Positions 33,472 through 45,724 of a DNA stretch of 64,000 bases are shown piece by piece. Location: positions 557,046-621,045 of the forward strand of contig SIJG01000057.1 in NCBI GenBank assembly GCA_023374025.1. Direction: 5' to 3'. A program made the translations under genes and the position numbers. Every line of letters begins with the position of its first letter. Position 1 is the first letter of the stretch. The DNA comes from Heterodera schachtii. Lineage: Eukaryota > Nematoda > Chromadorea > Rhabditida > Heteroderidae. Below the pieces are notes generated by a model, which worked only from the letters and a program-made list of their open reading frames with translations, did not search any database and was not told the DNA's origin.

Positions 33472-34452
33472 TAAATCTCACACGAAGATTTGCTATAATT
33501 TCCCAAATTTTGAATATTTTCTCAGAATTACTAGTCATATTCACGTAAATTGTTTTCCTTTTCATTGCTAGATTCGTTAATACAACCATCTTTATCGCAG
33601 TTTTTGTTGTGTTAGAGCATCCGCAAAAATGCCAAGGGTTCGACCTTAAATATCCCATTTTGTCAATGATTAAGCCGTGGCATCGAACATGTTGAGTTAA
33701 GGCGCAGGTCAACGGAAATTGAGCTACCCGAAACATGGCCACCGGATAAAAATTTTGATTGGACGCATAAATCCATTGGACGCATAAACTGTACTTGAGC
33801 CGTTAAAAATGTTCTCTTATATGTATCTTGGAAAATTTTAAAAGAATTTATTTGGTTTTAATCTAAATTAATAGCCTTGGTATGGTTTTATAATTTTTGA
33901 AATTTTGCAGGCAAATAGAAAACAAAGACCTATCGGTTTGTTTAGGATTATTTTCCGGTTTTTTTGTCAAAATGTCTCAATTTTAAAAATGAACATTGCG
34001 CCATAAAATGATAAATTCAAATATTTTTTTGCCATAAAATTAAAATCACTTTTGACCTATCCAGAAGCAGAAACATTGCTGTCTAAAAGTACCAAAAAAA
34101 ACATTGTTTTTTAGCACCTCCCTACATCCTTTTTTGGTTGTATCACAAAATATAATGGCATATCTTGGGAGGCCATTGGACCGACCAAACGCCTTTGTAA
34201 AATTTTTATTGATATATTTTTGCGGCGAATTTATGTCCAGCCGGAGACGTTTTTTTGGAAATTTTTGAATTTTTTTACTAAACGCGGGAGGGAACCATCT
34301 TAACGACATATTACCAAATTCTCTAGACAAGCATAAAAAAGTAAGCAAATAAATGTATTAAAGAAAGAATCAACAAAAGCATTTCTAAGAGAGAAAATGA
34401 TGGCATCAAATCAAATTCCAATTTTGTGAGATCGGCCATTTCTCAAATATAA

Positions 34453-34745
34453 TTAATTTTCGTTGCTTTTATCCGCTTCTTCGTTCTCTTCTTCCGCTGG
34501 TGGCGACAATGGACTAAAATAGAAAAAATTTTTCGACAAAATCAAAAATTGCTTTGCTGCTCACCCAATACAATTACTGCCGCCCCACAAATGAAATGTG
34601 ACTTTATTCAATTTGTCGTCCCAATTTTCGTCGTTTTCCCATTTAATCGCCGCCGCCTTTTCACTAATTGGGCATCGCTTCAACAGCCAATCACTAATGA
34701 ATTCATCATCCGCATTATAACGTGACAATTCCTCCAATTCCGCTC
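34453..34745 (-). pseudogene. Subfamily 1 3' fragment, minus strand (copy L)
   Basis: The last exon (34453-34513, PLSPPAEEENEEADKSNEN) and part of the previous exon (about 34568-34740: WLLKRCPISEK, IKWENDENWDD) are present. The upstream part of that exon is lost at about 34740. A plus-strand last exon follows within 50 bp, so this is an inverted junction. Confidence 0.6.
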
Positions 34746-34794
34746 TTTACTCTTTCAAAAAATTATTCTTAAATTGAAATTGCATTTAATTTAG

Positions 34795-34903
34795 GCCGAT
34801 GTCTCCGCCAGCAGATCAAAGCGACGAAAAAGTGTCATCGACTCCCGGGCCCAGTGATCAGCAGAAGAATGAGTGGTCGTTTTGGGAAATTACCGATCAT
34901 TAG
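34795..34903 (+). pseudogene. Orphan last exon, subfamily 1, plus strand
   Basis: The acceptor TTTAG is followed by PMSPPADQSDEKVSSTPGPS and a longer tail ending at TAG, similar to the tail of copy G. No upstream exons remain on this strand. 34904-36480 holds a CAGATCACT-type repeat (about 35050-35400), a foldback-family scrap (35655-35710) and short ORFs (27 codons at 35469, 41 codons near 36094) without recognisable similarity. Confidence 0.6.
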
Positions 34904-36482
34904 AGTTATGATGAATTGGATTGATTGGATTATGTTTTATTTGGGTTGAGTGATTATTTGAGAAATGACCGATTTATTTTTGTGTTATGCTCATTTGGAA
35001 ATCGGATAAATATTAATTTGCTGCTTCGCAAACTCAAATTTCAAAAAAGTCTTTTACAGCAACTTTATCAGATCACTCCTTCATGGTGATCTGAAAAGCC
35101 AAAAATAGCTTGAAATCGGGGCAATTTTCGAAAAAAATACATAGGCGGTTGGGAAAAATTTTCTGGAAATTTTGAGTAGGCCTATGAGAAAAAACACAAA
35201 ATTCTCTACAAAATGCAAATGATCGCATGTCTCTATGACTTATACCCGTTGAGGTATGGGTAGATCAATTTCGGTGTTGATCATTTCTACTGTAAAATGC
35301 ACTATTTTCTTAAGAAATACAGTAGTTTTTTGAAGACACCGAAATTGATCTACCAAAATCATGAAATTGGCGAACCATTGAGTGAAACGGAGCAATCACA
35401 TTTATATAGCAAAAGTGGATCAGACCAACATTAGAACTTTAGAGTTTAGTTTACGAACAATTTAAGACATGGATATTTTAAAAAAGACATTGGCTGCATT
35501 CGATAACATTATCGATCAGATTTCCCATTTTTACCCCGTTAATGAGTGAAGCAAATTTGAATCCCTTATATTTACTCATATTGTTGTACACTTCAATCAA
35601 TGCCCTTAGCAATTTTTGCAAAAAAATTTTTTTTTTAATTTTCGAAAATGTTCGAATCCGGGTTCGGGGTTCGAAATTGAGCCAAAAGAAGGTCGGATTC
35701 GTGCTCGGCGCCCCATATTACCCCTAAAAATAATTTTATAGAATTAAAAAAAAATTTTTTTTTCGGGACCAATAATCTATACCATTGCCGGTGTTTTACA
35801 CCAGTCTGTCAGATCATACTCATAATTTTGAAACTTTCTGGCACAAGGTCACTTTGTGACAAAATTTGGTCATTTTCTGTACAGAAATTTGTTTAACAAA
35901 TCACATTAAAATTACAAATTTGGCAAAATGCGCCGCAAAAAATAGTTAAAAAAACTGATTTTTTGAGCCCGATTGCTTTTGATTTTTAAGCGCTATTTTG
36001 GCAAATAAGCTTTTAAAGTTTTTAATATTCGACCCTTCTAAATAATTACAAATCATAGTTGCTTTGTTCTCATTTGTAGGAGGTTATTTACTATGGCAGA
36101 ATTGTTATTGTCTAATGGACAAGCGTTGGCCATCCGACGCGTTGTCAATGCCTACCTATTACATTCTTGGAACCAAACGAAAGTTGAATTATCACGTTTG
36201 TCGACATCCGGTGATTAGCTAATTATACATACATACAATATACATACATATACACAAATAATGATCACACAACGGTTTTACAATGCAAGTGGTCACAGAC
36301 AATAGAGCACATTTTTCACCAAAAAAAGGCCAATTTTTGCGATTTTAAGCCAATTTAAAAAAAAAAATTGGGATTTTTGGGGTCCGGCGGTGCCGCTAGG
36401 CGCCGCCGGGGAAAATTTTTTGGATTTTTAATGAATTTGTTAAGAAAATTTTCAAAATTTTGAAGCATCAATGGACAATTTT

Positions 36483-37105
36483 GTTGTATTTGAGACGAAA
36501 AAACAGTGAAATCGGCGAAGGAAAGTGAGCATATTGTGGTCGAAGAAGCTGAAAATCAGAAATGGTCAGAAAACATTTACCAATTCAATTCATTTTTTAC
36601 CTGTAAAAATGGCTTTGAATCCCATGAATTTGTTCGGCAATGGATTTTGCGGAATTGGCAATGCTTTTCCATCTGATTGACAATTCTTTGGATCAATTAA
36701 TACATCCACTCTAGTATATAGTTAGCACAGTCATTTCCTGTGCGGTTTTTTTTTATTTACAAAATATTGGTCAAACAAATTCATTTTTTACGAATTTATG
36801 AGCAACAATTAAATACAACTTATTTAAATAGCAAAGGCCAACATTGGGTCATATAATCACATCAGTTAACCAATCAATCAATTTATTTCTGCTGTTTCTG
36901 ATCAGTGATCACACCACTCGGCCCGGGCGAACCGTCGAGAAGACTAAAAAGAAAAAACAAAATAAACATTTGGATTTTTAAAATTGTTAATCACCATCGC
37001 TGACTCCGTCATCTCCGATCCAAATGTTAATTCGGTTCCATAGCAAGTCAAATTCATTAATCATCAGCTGCTGTTTCTTATCATCGGGCACAATTGGACA
37101 AAGAT
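36483..37105 (-). pseudogene. Scattered subfamily 2 exon relics (copy M)
   Basis: The minus strand shows the start of a middle exon (about 36483-36535, LTFLRRFH), the end of an F-box-like exon (about 36610-36690; ALPIPQNPLPNKFMGF in a mixed frame), a last exon (about 36916-36946) and part of the penultimate exon (about 36975-37105, CPIVPDDKKQ, IWIGDDG). The two parts are out of their normal order, and no anchor or promoter remains. Confidence 0.5.
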
Positions 37106-37121
37106 TTTTTATATTCTTCAG

Positions 37122-37405
37122 CTACATTGACCGCTCCGTCATTGAATTTCTCCGTTCCAACCAGCAAATTTGGGACAGAATGGGCACCAAAGTGGAGTCC
37201 AATGTGTATTTACGCAAAACCGAGGATGGACAGCGAATTTGGGATGTTTTGGCGCGTCAAATTTGAGCCATTTTTGTGCCGAATATTCGCCATTTGCGAT
37301 TTGCCGATGTCGACCATTTGGATAATTTGCGTCGTTTCATTTCACCAACATTTCTCACTGATCTTGATCATCTGAATGTAATCCATTCTGGTCTTGTGTT
37401 GCCCG
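37122..37405 (+). pseudogene. Orphan subfamily 1 middle exon (copy N)
   Basis: The acceptor TTCAG is followed by YIDRSVIEFLRSNQQIWDRM, then YLRKTEDGQRIWDVLARQI. A TGA stop replaces Trp of the usual IWPIF motif. The rest (VPNIRHLRFADVDHLDNLRR...HSGLVLP) is nearly the same as the middle exon of copy F. It ends abruptly at about 37405 and abuts the oppositely oriented copy M relic. Confidence 0.7.
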
Positions 37406-37905
37406 CGTGCTGAGACAAACCGAAAATAGTCTCAGTGTCAATAAAAATATTTAAATTTAATTATACAATTCAATTCGGTCTCGAAAAAAATAATTTTAAT
37501 AAAGACAATTATTTAAAAAAAATAAATTAAAATAAAAACTTTCCACCTCCGACCAAAAAAAGTTACATCGAAACGAAAATTTTAATTTCAAATCTTGAAG
37601 CCACAAATTAAGTGGCAAGTAAGCTTACTTAATGTGCCTTATTTATTGAACAAAATCTAGCATTTATTTTTAGTAGAATATTTTAAGAAAAAACATTGAA
37701 AAAAAGTTGAACCTCGAAATTAGATTATTGTTTTTTAAAATTTTAAAATTGAAAATTAATATTTAAATTAAAAAATTGCTTTAAAAATAATTACATTTAA
37801 AAGTTTTATTGACACTGAGACTATTTTCGGTTCGCCCACACTGAGATAATTTCGGTCGGGGTCGTTTTCGCGTGGTTGCATATTAGAGAATTCATTACTA
37901 GGGAT

Positions 37906-39167
37906 TAGAGACCGGACGGGATCGGGATCCCGCGGGATTTCTTCGGGATCCCGCGGGATTAAATTCGGGATCCCGACCTCGGGATCCGTCCTGAGCGATT
38001 TTTTAAATTCATCGGGATTGATCGGGATCGGGATTTCATCGGGATCCCGAATCGGGATCCCTCCCGACCATTTTACCAATCCCGCGGGATCCCGCGGGAT
38101 TGAAGTCACGATAATTTTTCGAAAAATCTCCATTTTTTAATTAAGATCTTGAATTTTAAATTTAAAAATATTATCATTTGCTAATTTTTCTTAAAAAATC
38201 TCTTAAAAATCCCAAAAAATTCTTTACAGTTCTCCAAAATTCAATTAAAATTTTTAAAATCTGACTCAAAAGTTGACCATTTTGACTTTTATTTTCCAAA
38301 AAAGAATTATCATTAATTATTTTTTAAAATTCCAAAAACAGTATTCGAAATCTTATTAGATAATTTCATGGCACAACGATTTCTAAGAATTTTGTCCAAT
38401 AATCAAATAAAAATTGCTGTCTACATATTTTTCCTTCGGTGCCAATTGGTATCACCAAACCCAAGAATCTATTATTTTCTTATAAATTAGTTCAAAATCA
38501 CAAAATATGGACAGTTTTAGGATAATTCTGTTAACAAATTACATTTCAAATACAAAATTTTCCCGGCGGCGCTTATCGGCACAGCCGACCTCCCCCCTGT
38601 TCTCCTAAAGTTTTTGAAAAATTCACTGCGAAAAAATTCTTGATTTTTGATCCCGATGCAGTTTACAATTTTCTAATTTCATTAAAATTGTTAAAATGAT
38701 AATAGGAGGCGAAAATACAGAAATTGCATTAATTGATTAAATTGTAAAAAAATATTTAAAGCTATGTTGTTAAATGTTTTAGTTTTTGACCCTACAGTCT
38801 GACTTTTTAGGCATGATATTCTAAATTATGAAAAAAATTTTTATAAAAACCTAATATAATTACCATCCCTATTTTTCACAATCGAATTGATCAATTATAA
38901 ATATTAGATAAGAATTTGAACAAAACTTAGCTCAAAACTAAAATTAAAAAGCCAATAAATAAATAAAAATTGGATTTTAGCAAATCCCGATAATCCCGCG
39001 GGATCCCGAAAAGAAATCTTCGGGATTGATCGGGATAGGGATTCGGTCGGGATCCCGACTCGGGATCCGTCCCGATCGTTTTTCCAAAATGTTCGGGATT
39101 GATCGGGATCGGGATTCAGTCGGGATCCCGACTCGGGATCCCTCCGACCCCTGTTGTCCGGTCTCTA
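37906..39167. mobile_element. 1.26-kb non-autonomous hAT-type element
   Basis: The ends TAGAGACCGGAC and GTCCGGTCTCTA are flanked by the exact 8-bp duplication CTAGGGAT (37898-37905, 39168-39175). Both subterminal regions carry arrays of GGGATCCCGCGGGAT-type palindromes (37915-38110, 38985-39145). One copy of the GC-rich motif is at 38563-38590. It is nested in an older repeat whose uninterrupted form is at about 28715-28775. Confidence 0.85.
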
Positions 39168-39985
39168 CTAGGGATGCGATGCAATTTGGTATAAAATTGT
39201 TTTTTCACTATTTATTTGTCTGATTGTTTTCGAATTTTTGTTCAATATACTTGAGAAATGGCCGATCTTTTTTGAGATGGGCAATTGGAATTTGGATAAA
39301 TTTTTATCGGAAGCCCCAAAACTCAAAATTGCTCAAAACCAATTTTTTGGATTTCTTAGTCGGGGATTCGATAATTGGCCGGAATAGAGATGCCAGCCAG
39401 ATTAATGATCAGTAGGGTTATGAGATTGTAAGCATTAAATTTACATTTAACGCTGAATTTTTCGAAAAATGCAAAGACATTTCAAAAAGATTTTGAATTT
39501 AATGATTTATAAAAATTATGGCATTATGTTGAAAAGAAAAGTGGGCAAAAACTATCAATTTAAATTTGGCAAAATACATTAACACAATGCTTCAATTTTT
39601 GGCTTCAATTCAAAAAAAAAATATGAGACATTTTAAAGGTTGTTTAGGTAATCAATTAATTATGATCATTAGGGCTGGGAATTAAAGTCAAATGGCATTT
39701 TGAGTAAAATTTATTAACAAAATCCGGTGCTGGCCCCTGTTCTCAAGTTTTTTTAATTTATAAAAAGCGCGACACAAAAAAAATTTTATATGTCAATTTC
39801 GGGCGGAAATGAGTAACATCAACAACACTAATTCAAATAAAAGAATCAATAAATGAAAGAAGAGAGAGCATTTCTGAGAGGCTCCCTATCATTTCGTCAT
39901 AGAAAATTTTTCAAAAAATTTGTTTGGCAGATTGTCAAAACTGAAAAAACTTTTCTGTTTTTTAACAAATAAAATCTGTCATATA

Positions 39986-40585
39986 TAGGGATCATTTTTT
40001 TATGTAAGAAAAATCGCGAAATATGTAAATAAAATATGTACAAAAATCCAGAAATATGTACTAAAATATGTAAATAAAATTTTTTAAATGGTGACTTTTT
40101 GGAAAAAAATTCTTTCTAAAGGGTCAAATAGGCACAAATTGCCATAAAAATGACCTAAATAGGTTTAGAATTATCTTTTACTAATTTAAAAATTAATTTT
40201 TAATATCACATTTTAGAAAAAAAAACTATTTTTTGGGGCACATTTTCAAAAAAAATTTTTTACTTTTCGCAAAAAATTTCTATAAATTCTCAAAATTTTA
40301 GAAAAAAATTGCGAAATTTTGGATATTTTTGGGGGTATTTCATAAAAAAATTCCCTAGAAATTCTCAAAAATGCAAAATATGTACGAAAAAATGCGAAAA
40401 AGTCCAAAATATGTATAAAAATATGTACATATGTAATATGTAGAAAAATCGGAAAATATGTAAAAATATGTAAATAAAAGTCCCAACTTTTGTGCGCAAA
40501 CACAAAAAGAAAGTGTTTTTCCTACTAATTAGAGCATGGAGAATCCAGGAAAAAAACATGTATTTACATAAAAAAATGATCCCTA
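39986..40585. mobile_element. 600-bp TIR element just upstream of copy O
   Basis: Inverted ends TAGGGATCATTTTTTTATGT at 39986 and 40585. The interior has many AATATGTA words. No target-site duplication is clear. Its right end lies 18 bp from the TATA box of copy O, so it may shape that promoter. Confidence 0.65.
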
Positions 40586-40599
40586 CCGATGAGGAAAAA

Positions 40600-40640
40600 A
40601 TCATATAAAAGGCAGAGAAAATTGACAGAAAATGTCATTT
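40600..40640 (+). promoter_or_regulatory. Core promoter of copy O
   Basis: TATAAAA (40604-40610) followed by GGCAGAGAAAATTGACAGA, about 95 bp upstream of the start codon. The same TATAAAAGGCAGAGAAA word lies upstream of copy Q on the minus strand (about 58150-58176). This is a second promoter class in the family. Confidence 0.65.
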
Positions 40641-40701
40641 TTTGCAATCATAATTTACGACATATTAATTGTAAGTGTGTTCAGCGCTAATTGCCTCAAA
40701 A

Positions 40702-42102
40702 ATGAACGGACGGTAAAGAATTTTTTTAATTACAAAATTTTCATTTACCCTTACTATTTTCCCATGATTCAGTTGGCTTTGTAACGATGTGTGGATGGAC
40801 ATTCTCCCATCATTTGACCATGCCCAACTCGGACTCAAAATGGCACTGCTCTCTCCGCGTTTTGATGTTTTGGTTGACGCACATTTTGATGGCAAAACGG
40901 AATTTACACTTTGGAGAAAAATCGAAATTCGCAAGGACATTGAAATGCCAAAACTTTTTGTCGATGGCAAAACTATAGGATTTCCGGTGCCGGACCGTAC
41001 GCTGCCCAACAAAATTAGCTTCCGACATCTTAAGATTAAGTAATTCGGCACTTTTTGGGCTCATTATTAAAGGATTTTATGTATGTTGCTCCATTTTCAG
41101 GTACATTGACCATTCCGTCATCTCATTTCTTCGTTCCAACCAGCAAATTTGGGACAGAAGTGGCACCAAGTTGGCGTTGGAAGTGTATTCATACGAAAGG
41201 GATGTCCAGCCGATTTGGGATGTTTTTGTCAGTCAAATTTGGCCCGCTTTTGCGGCAAACATTCGCCATTTGGACTTAGTCGATGTCGAATATTTGGACA
41301 ATTTTCATCGTCTCATTTCACCGACAATTCTCACCGATCTCAATCAATTGAATGCAATCAATTCTGGTGATCTGTGTCCCGATGTGCTGCTTGCTGATGA
41401 TTTTGATGGGCCAACAAATGCAATTTCTGCCGGCCAAGCGCTGTCCAAATGGTTACGCACGCCGACCACCAATGGACAACCAAAGCGATTGCATTGCTGG
41501 GCTAATTCGTATCTATTAAATTTCGAATGGATCACCATTTTCAAAGAGGTGGCGGACGGACGGCACATATTTTCATTAAATAACTTACTAATTGATTGCC
41601 TTTGATTTGCGTTTAGCATTTGTTTTAGACATTTTCCCGTGCCACTGTCTCGGCCAGCTACAAAATTCGTTTTGGACTTTACGGTTACGGGCCAACGCCA
41701 ATTGAGCCATTTGAATTTGTGAACGAACAAACCAAGGAAAAGTTGACACTTCGGAAGGACGAAGATGTTTATTATTGGCTGTTGAAGCGATGTCCAATAA
41801 TTGTTGGGGAGACGGCGGCGGTTCAAAAACAGCGGGAGAAAGACGAAAATTTGGCGGACGATTTGTACTATTCGGGTGCCAATTTGAACAATGTCCTTTT
41901 GTATTTGACTGACTTCCAAGATAGAATTGGGTAAGTGTAAGCATTGATGAGTCATCAATGGCATTTGCCATTGCTAAATTCTTTTTTTTTTACCCAATTA
42001 AATTGCATTTAATTTAGGCCATTGTCTCCACCAGCAGATAAAAGTGAAGAAAATGTGTGCTCGAGTGCCGCGGGGCCAAGCAGTGATCAGCGCAATGAAT
42101 GA
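40702..42102 (+). CDS. F-box-like protein, subfamily 1 (copy O), intact, 370 aa
   Basis: Exons 40702-40712, 40773-41039, 41101-41548, 41629-41930 and 42018-42102 sum to 1113 nt in one frame. The start is the conserved MNGR/MNRR exon. The F-box-like exon reads RWLCNDVWMDILPSFDHAQLG, RFDVLVDAHFDGKTEFTLW and LPNKISFRHLKIK. The middle exon has YIDHSVISFLRSNQQIWDRS, IWPAFAANIRHL, TILTDLNQLN and ALSKWLRTPTTNGQPKRL. The fourth has PFEFVNEQTKEKLTL and WLLKRCPIIVGETAAVQ; the tail is PLSPPADKSEENV...GPSSDQRNE. It has its own TATA box. An SCF adaptor role is inferred. Confidence 0.8.
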
Positions 42103-42884
42103 ATGGATTATTATTATTTGAGAAATGATCGGTCGATCCATTTTTGGATTCATATTTGAAATAGAATTTATTTGTGTATTTATATTTGTGTTAAATGAAA
42201 GATTTCGACTTTTTTGCAGTCAACGAGAGAGAGAGAGCTCGAATTTTTGGAAAATTCCTAAAAGGTTAAGAGAATTTTGACCCCGGACCGCTTTTCGGAA
42301 TTAAACAAATCACTTTTGGGCTACCGGACGAACCCGGCACGGACTAAATGAGGCTTTTAGACCCAAAATGAGGCTTTTTTGCTTTGCCGAATGAGGCTTT
42401 TGAAAATTTATAATCTGTTTGTGCTCGAGACTCCCGAGATTCAAAGCTTCAATATTTAATGCTACTAATTAGCAAATCAGCGTAAATGTTCGAGTTGGCA
42501 TGTGCCGAAAATTTTAGAGAGCGGGGAGAGAGAGAATGAGAGACCAAAAAAGAGAGAGAGGGAGGAATTTTCAGTATCGATTTACGTCATTGCTCGGATC
42601 AATTAACCCTCTAAGTTTCCCATTCATTTGATGGCACTAATTAACTAAATTGGCAGCTTCTGAAAATGCCATCATAAAAATGAGAGTTATATTGTTTAAG
42701 AACTTCGATTCTGAAACCCACTTCCTCAGTTTTCTAATTAGTAGTAATGGTCAGGTTTTAATTACCTAATTAGTATTAATGGGCCTTTGGGCCATTCAAT
42801 TTTGGATTTTTAAAACTTAACCTTTTGATTATCTTGTCGCCAAATTTTTTTTTCGATGTAAAATTGTCATAACTTATCACAGAG

Positions 42885-43628
42885 CGTGTCCGACGGTGGC
42901 CAATGTCCCAGCCGAATGTACGTGGACATGGGCTACCGGACGAACCCGGCACGGACTGACACCAAAGTGCCGTCCTTGCCACATTCATCGTTGTCAAGAC
43001 AAGAAAAGTCGGCAGATGCGCGAACCAAGCGGGATCAGCGGCAGCTTAAGCCGAATAGAGAAAGGTGGGACACATTTGATAGAATTGGGAAATAGTTAAT
43101 CAAATGCCAAAAAAAAACTGGTCAGCGGGGGAGAAAAATGATCATTGCAGTCAATTGATACCAGGATGATCAACGGGCTTTTAGTCTCTGATCAGCGGGG
43201 ACCACGATAATCATTTTCCATTGTTGATCAAACTGGCAACTGTCAAAATAGTGCCAAGATGTTCAATTGGTACCAAGATCGGCCAATTGAATCTCCGTTA
43301 TCCTATCAATCTAACACTGGCAATTGGTCTGATCATGTTTTACCAAACCGATCAGAGGGAAGGAAACATTTAAATTTTCTGATCGGAATTTTCAAATTTT
43401 TTTTTTTCGAAATCCAGGGTAACCGAGGAGGAAGTGCGAGTGTTGAGCATGGAAGTGACAGATCAGATGGAAAGTGATCAGATGGACAGTGATCAGATGG
43501 AGAGTGATCAGGAGGGGGAAGCCGATAATTTATTGCACAAAACTGGGGTTGATCATCATTATTCTAATTTGGCGGTGAATAATTGTGCCGTTCCGTCAAT
43601 GGCATTCGATGAATGTTCACTTTTATAA
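42885..43628 (+). CDS. 3' end of an unrecognised gene (two exons)
   Basis: An exon at about 42885-43064 (PSRMYVDMGYRTNPARTDTK ... SADARTKRDQRQLKP) splices with phase 2 (AG|G) into 43418-43628 (VTEEEVRVLSMEVTDQ, an acidic DQMESDQMDSDQMESDQ repeat, then HHYSNLAVNNCAVPSMAFDE). A stop is at 43626-43628 and an AATAAA-like signal near 43667. Codon use and GC are higher than in flanking DNA, and the frame stays open across the junction, so it looks like a genuine C-terminal coding region. It is unrelated to the F-box-like family. A 28-bp piece (GGGCTACCGGACGAACCCGG word) is duplicated at about 42318-42345 beside hAT-like sequence. 5' exons were not found. Confidence 0.5.
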
Positions 43629-44185
43629 TTATTGTAGTTTTTTTTTCAAATTTTTATATTTAAATAATAAATTTTAACCAGCATTGGCCCCCATCTTTCC
43701 GTCTCTTTCAAAGGACGTCCTTATTTGTGTTTGTCAAATATTTTCAGAATGATATTTCGCGCCATTTTCTTGAAATAAAAAATGCTCTGATTCGTACTTG
43801 AATGGCAAGTACGTACTTGAAATCGACCCTCATGTGAGAAAATTTAAAATTTGTCTATTTTCAAGAATAACTACATATTCGAGATTTTTCGTCACTAAAA
43901 ATTGCAATTATACTTATTACTCTAGTGAATTTTTTTTTCTAAGTGGGGGGTGGACGAGGGAAACACCTTAACTACTTACTGGATTTCCAAATTCTCTAGA
44001 TAATCGTTTCATTTATACAAAAGAAATTGGACAAAAAAAATACCAAGAAAATAAAATGCTTTATATAATTGGAACGAAAGAATTAACAAAAGCATTTCTG
44101 CTGATGAGAGAAATGAAGCACAATAAATTGAGATCGACCATTTCTCAAATACAATTAAATAATTAAATCATTTCCGTACACTTAA

Positions 44186-45519
44186 TCAGACGACATTTTG
44201 GTTGCTTTTATCCGCTTTTTCTTCCTTTTCTTCTTCCGTTGGTGGTGACAATGGCCTAAATTTAATTAATTTGACAATCAAAACATTGCTGTTGCTTCTC
44301 ACCCAATGCAATTACGGTCGCCCCAAAAAATAAATTGGATATTGTTCAAATTGGCATCCAAATTTTGGCGGTTTTTCCACTTAATTGGCGCCATCGCCGT
44401 CTCCCCAATTGGGCACCGTTGCAACAGCCAATTATACACTATTTCGTTGGATATGCTTCGGTCTTTTGTTTCAGTGTCAGCTTTTCTTTCGTCCGTTCGT
44501 TCATCAATTCAAATTCTTCAATTGACATTGTTTCCACACAAAAATAAAGTTGAATTTTGTAACTGACAGAAGTGGTGGCAGAGAGAAATGTCTAAACAAA
44601 AAATTGGTAAAACAATTTTAGAAAATATGGCGAGACACCTCTTTGAAGCTGTTGATCCATCCGGGATACAATGGATCCAAATAACCATTGCGATACAATC
44701 GCTTCGGCTGTCCATCATTGCTCGGAGTGTGCAGCCATTTGGTCAACGCTTGGCCAGCAGTTGCATTTGGCCCATCGTCAGCAATTCCATCGGGTAATAG
44801 AAGTCCAGAATCGATTGAATTCAATTGATCAAGATCAGTGAGAATTGACGGTGAAGTGTGGCGACGCAAATTATCCAAATAATCGCCACTGGCAAATCGC
44901 AAATGGCGAATGTTTTGCGCAAAAATAGGCCAAATTTCAGCGACAAAAACATCCCAAATCGGTTGGATATTCGCATCAAATGCATGCACAAACACTTCCA
45001 AACTGGTGCCACTTCTGTCAAAGAAACGCTTCTTGGAATGGAGAAATTCAATGACGGAATGGTCAATATACCTGAAGAAATATAAAAATGCTTAAACGTG
45101 CACAAAAGTTAAGACTGACAGAATCTGAAGGTTCTTAAAGCAGATTTTGTTGGGCATCTGACGGTTCGACAACGGAAAATCCACAAAATTGCCACCCATC
45201 GGTACAGTCGGACCATTGTCACCGATTAGTATAGACACTTTCTGTTTTGGCCCTTCGTTCTTGTCCATTTTGATCATTCTCCAAATTGTCAATTCCGTTT
45301 TGCCATCGAAATGCGTGTCCACTAAAATGTCGAAACGGTCGGAAAGCAATGCCATTTTGAGTCCGAGTTGAGCATGGTCAAAAGATGGGAGAATGTCCAT
45401 CCACACATCGTTACAAAGCCAACTGAAACATGGGAAAAATTGGATGGGGCAAAACGAATATTTGCAATTTTAAATGAAAATTTTGTAATTTTTCAAAAAA
45501 ATCATTACCGTCTGTTCAT
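44186..45519 (-). pseudogene. Subfamily 1 F-box-like gene (copy P), near-intact
   Basis: Exons 45509-45519, 45120-45422, 44639-45071, 44303-44591 and 44186-44255. The first three are open (RWLCNDVWMDILPSFDHAQLG; FDRSGTSLEVFVHAFDANIQ; KWLHTPSNDGQPKRL). The fourth is one nucleotide short (289 rather than 290 expected), between KLTLKQKTEAY and the conserved VYNWLLQRCPI. This creates a TAG. That single lesion near 44440-44460 could be real or a sequencing error. A 1.1-kb Mutator-like element separates the coding region from its promoter (46851-46857). The leader is homologous to that of copy J. Confidence 0.7.
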
Positions 45520-45724
45520 TTTGTGGTTCAGTCAGCACAGGTCTCACCAATTTTTTCAATTTGATTTGTGTGGCACAAAGGGCAAAAAAACTGTGTTAAC
45601 TTAAAGCATAGATAATTAGGAAAAAATAAGAGAGCAAAAAGAACACAAAATTTAGAAAACGTAGTACATGAAAACAGCAATTTCCCATTAAAAACTTTGA
45701 AATTACCGAAAAGGAGAAAAAATG

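Noticed and set aside
39986..40585. 8-bp target-site duplication for the 600-bp element
   Set aside because: The inverted ends are clear, but the flanks (GTCATATA versus CCGATGAG) do not match, so I did not assign a superfamily.
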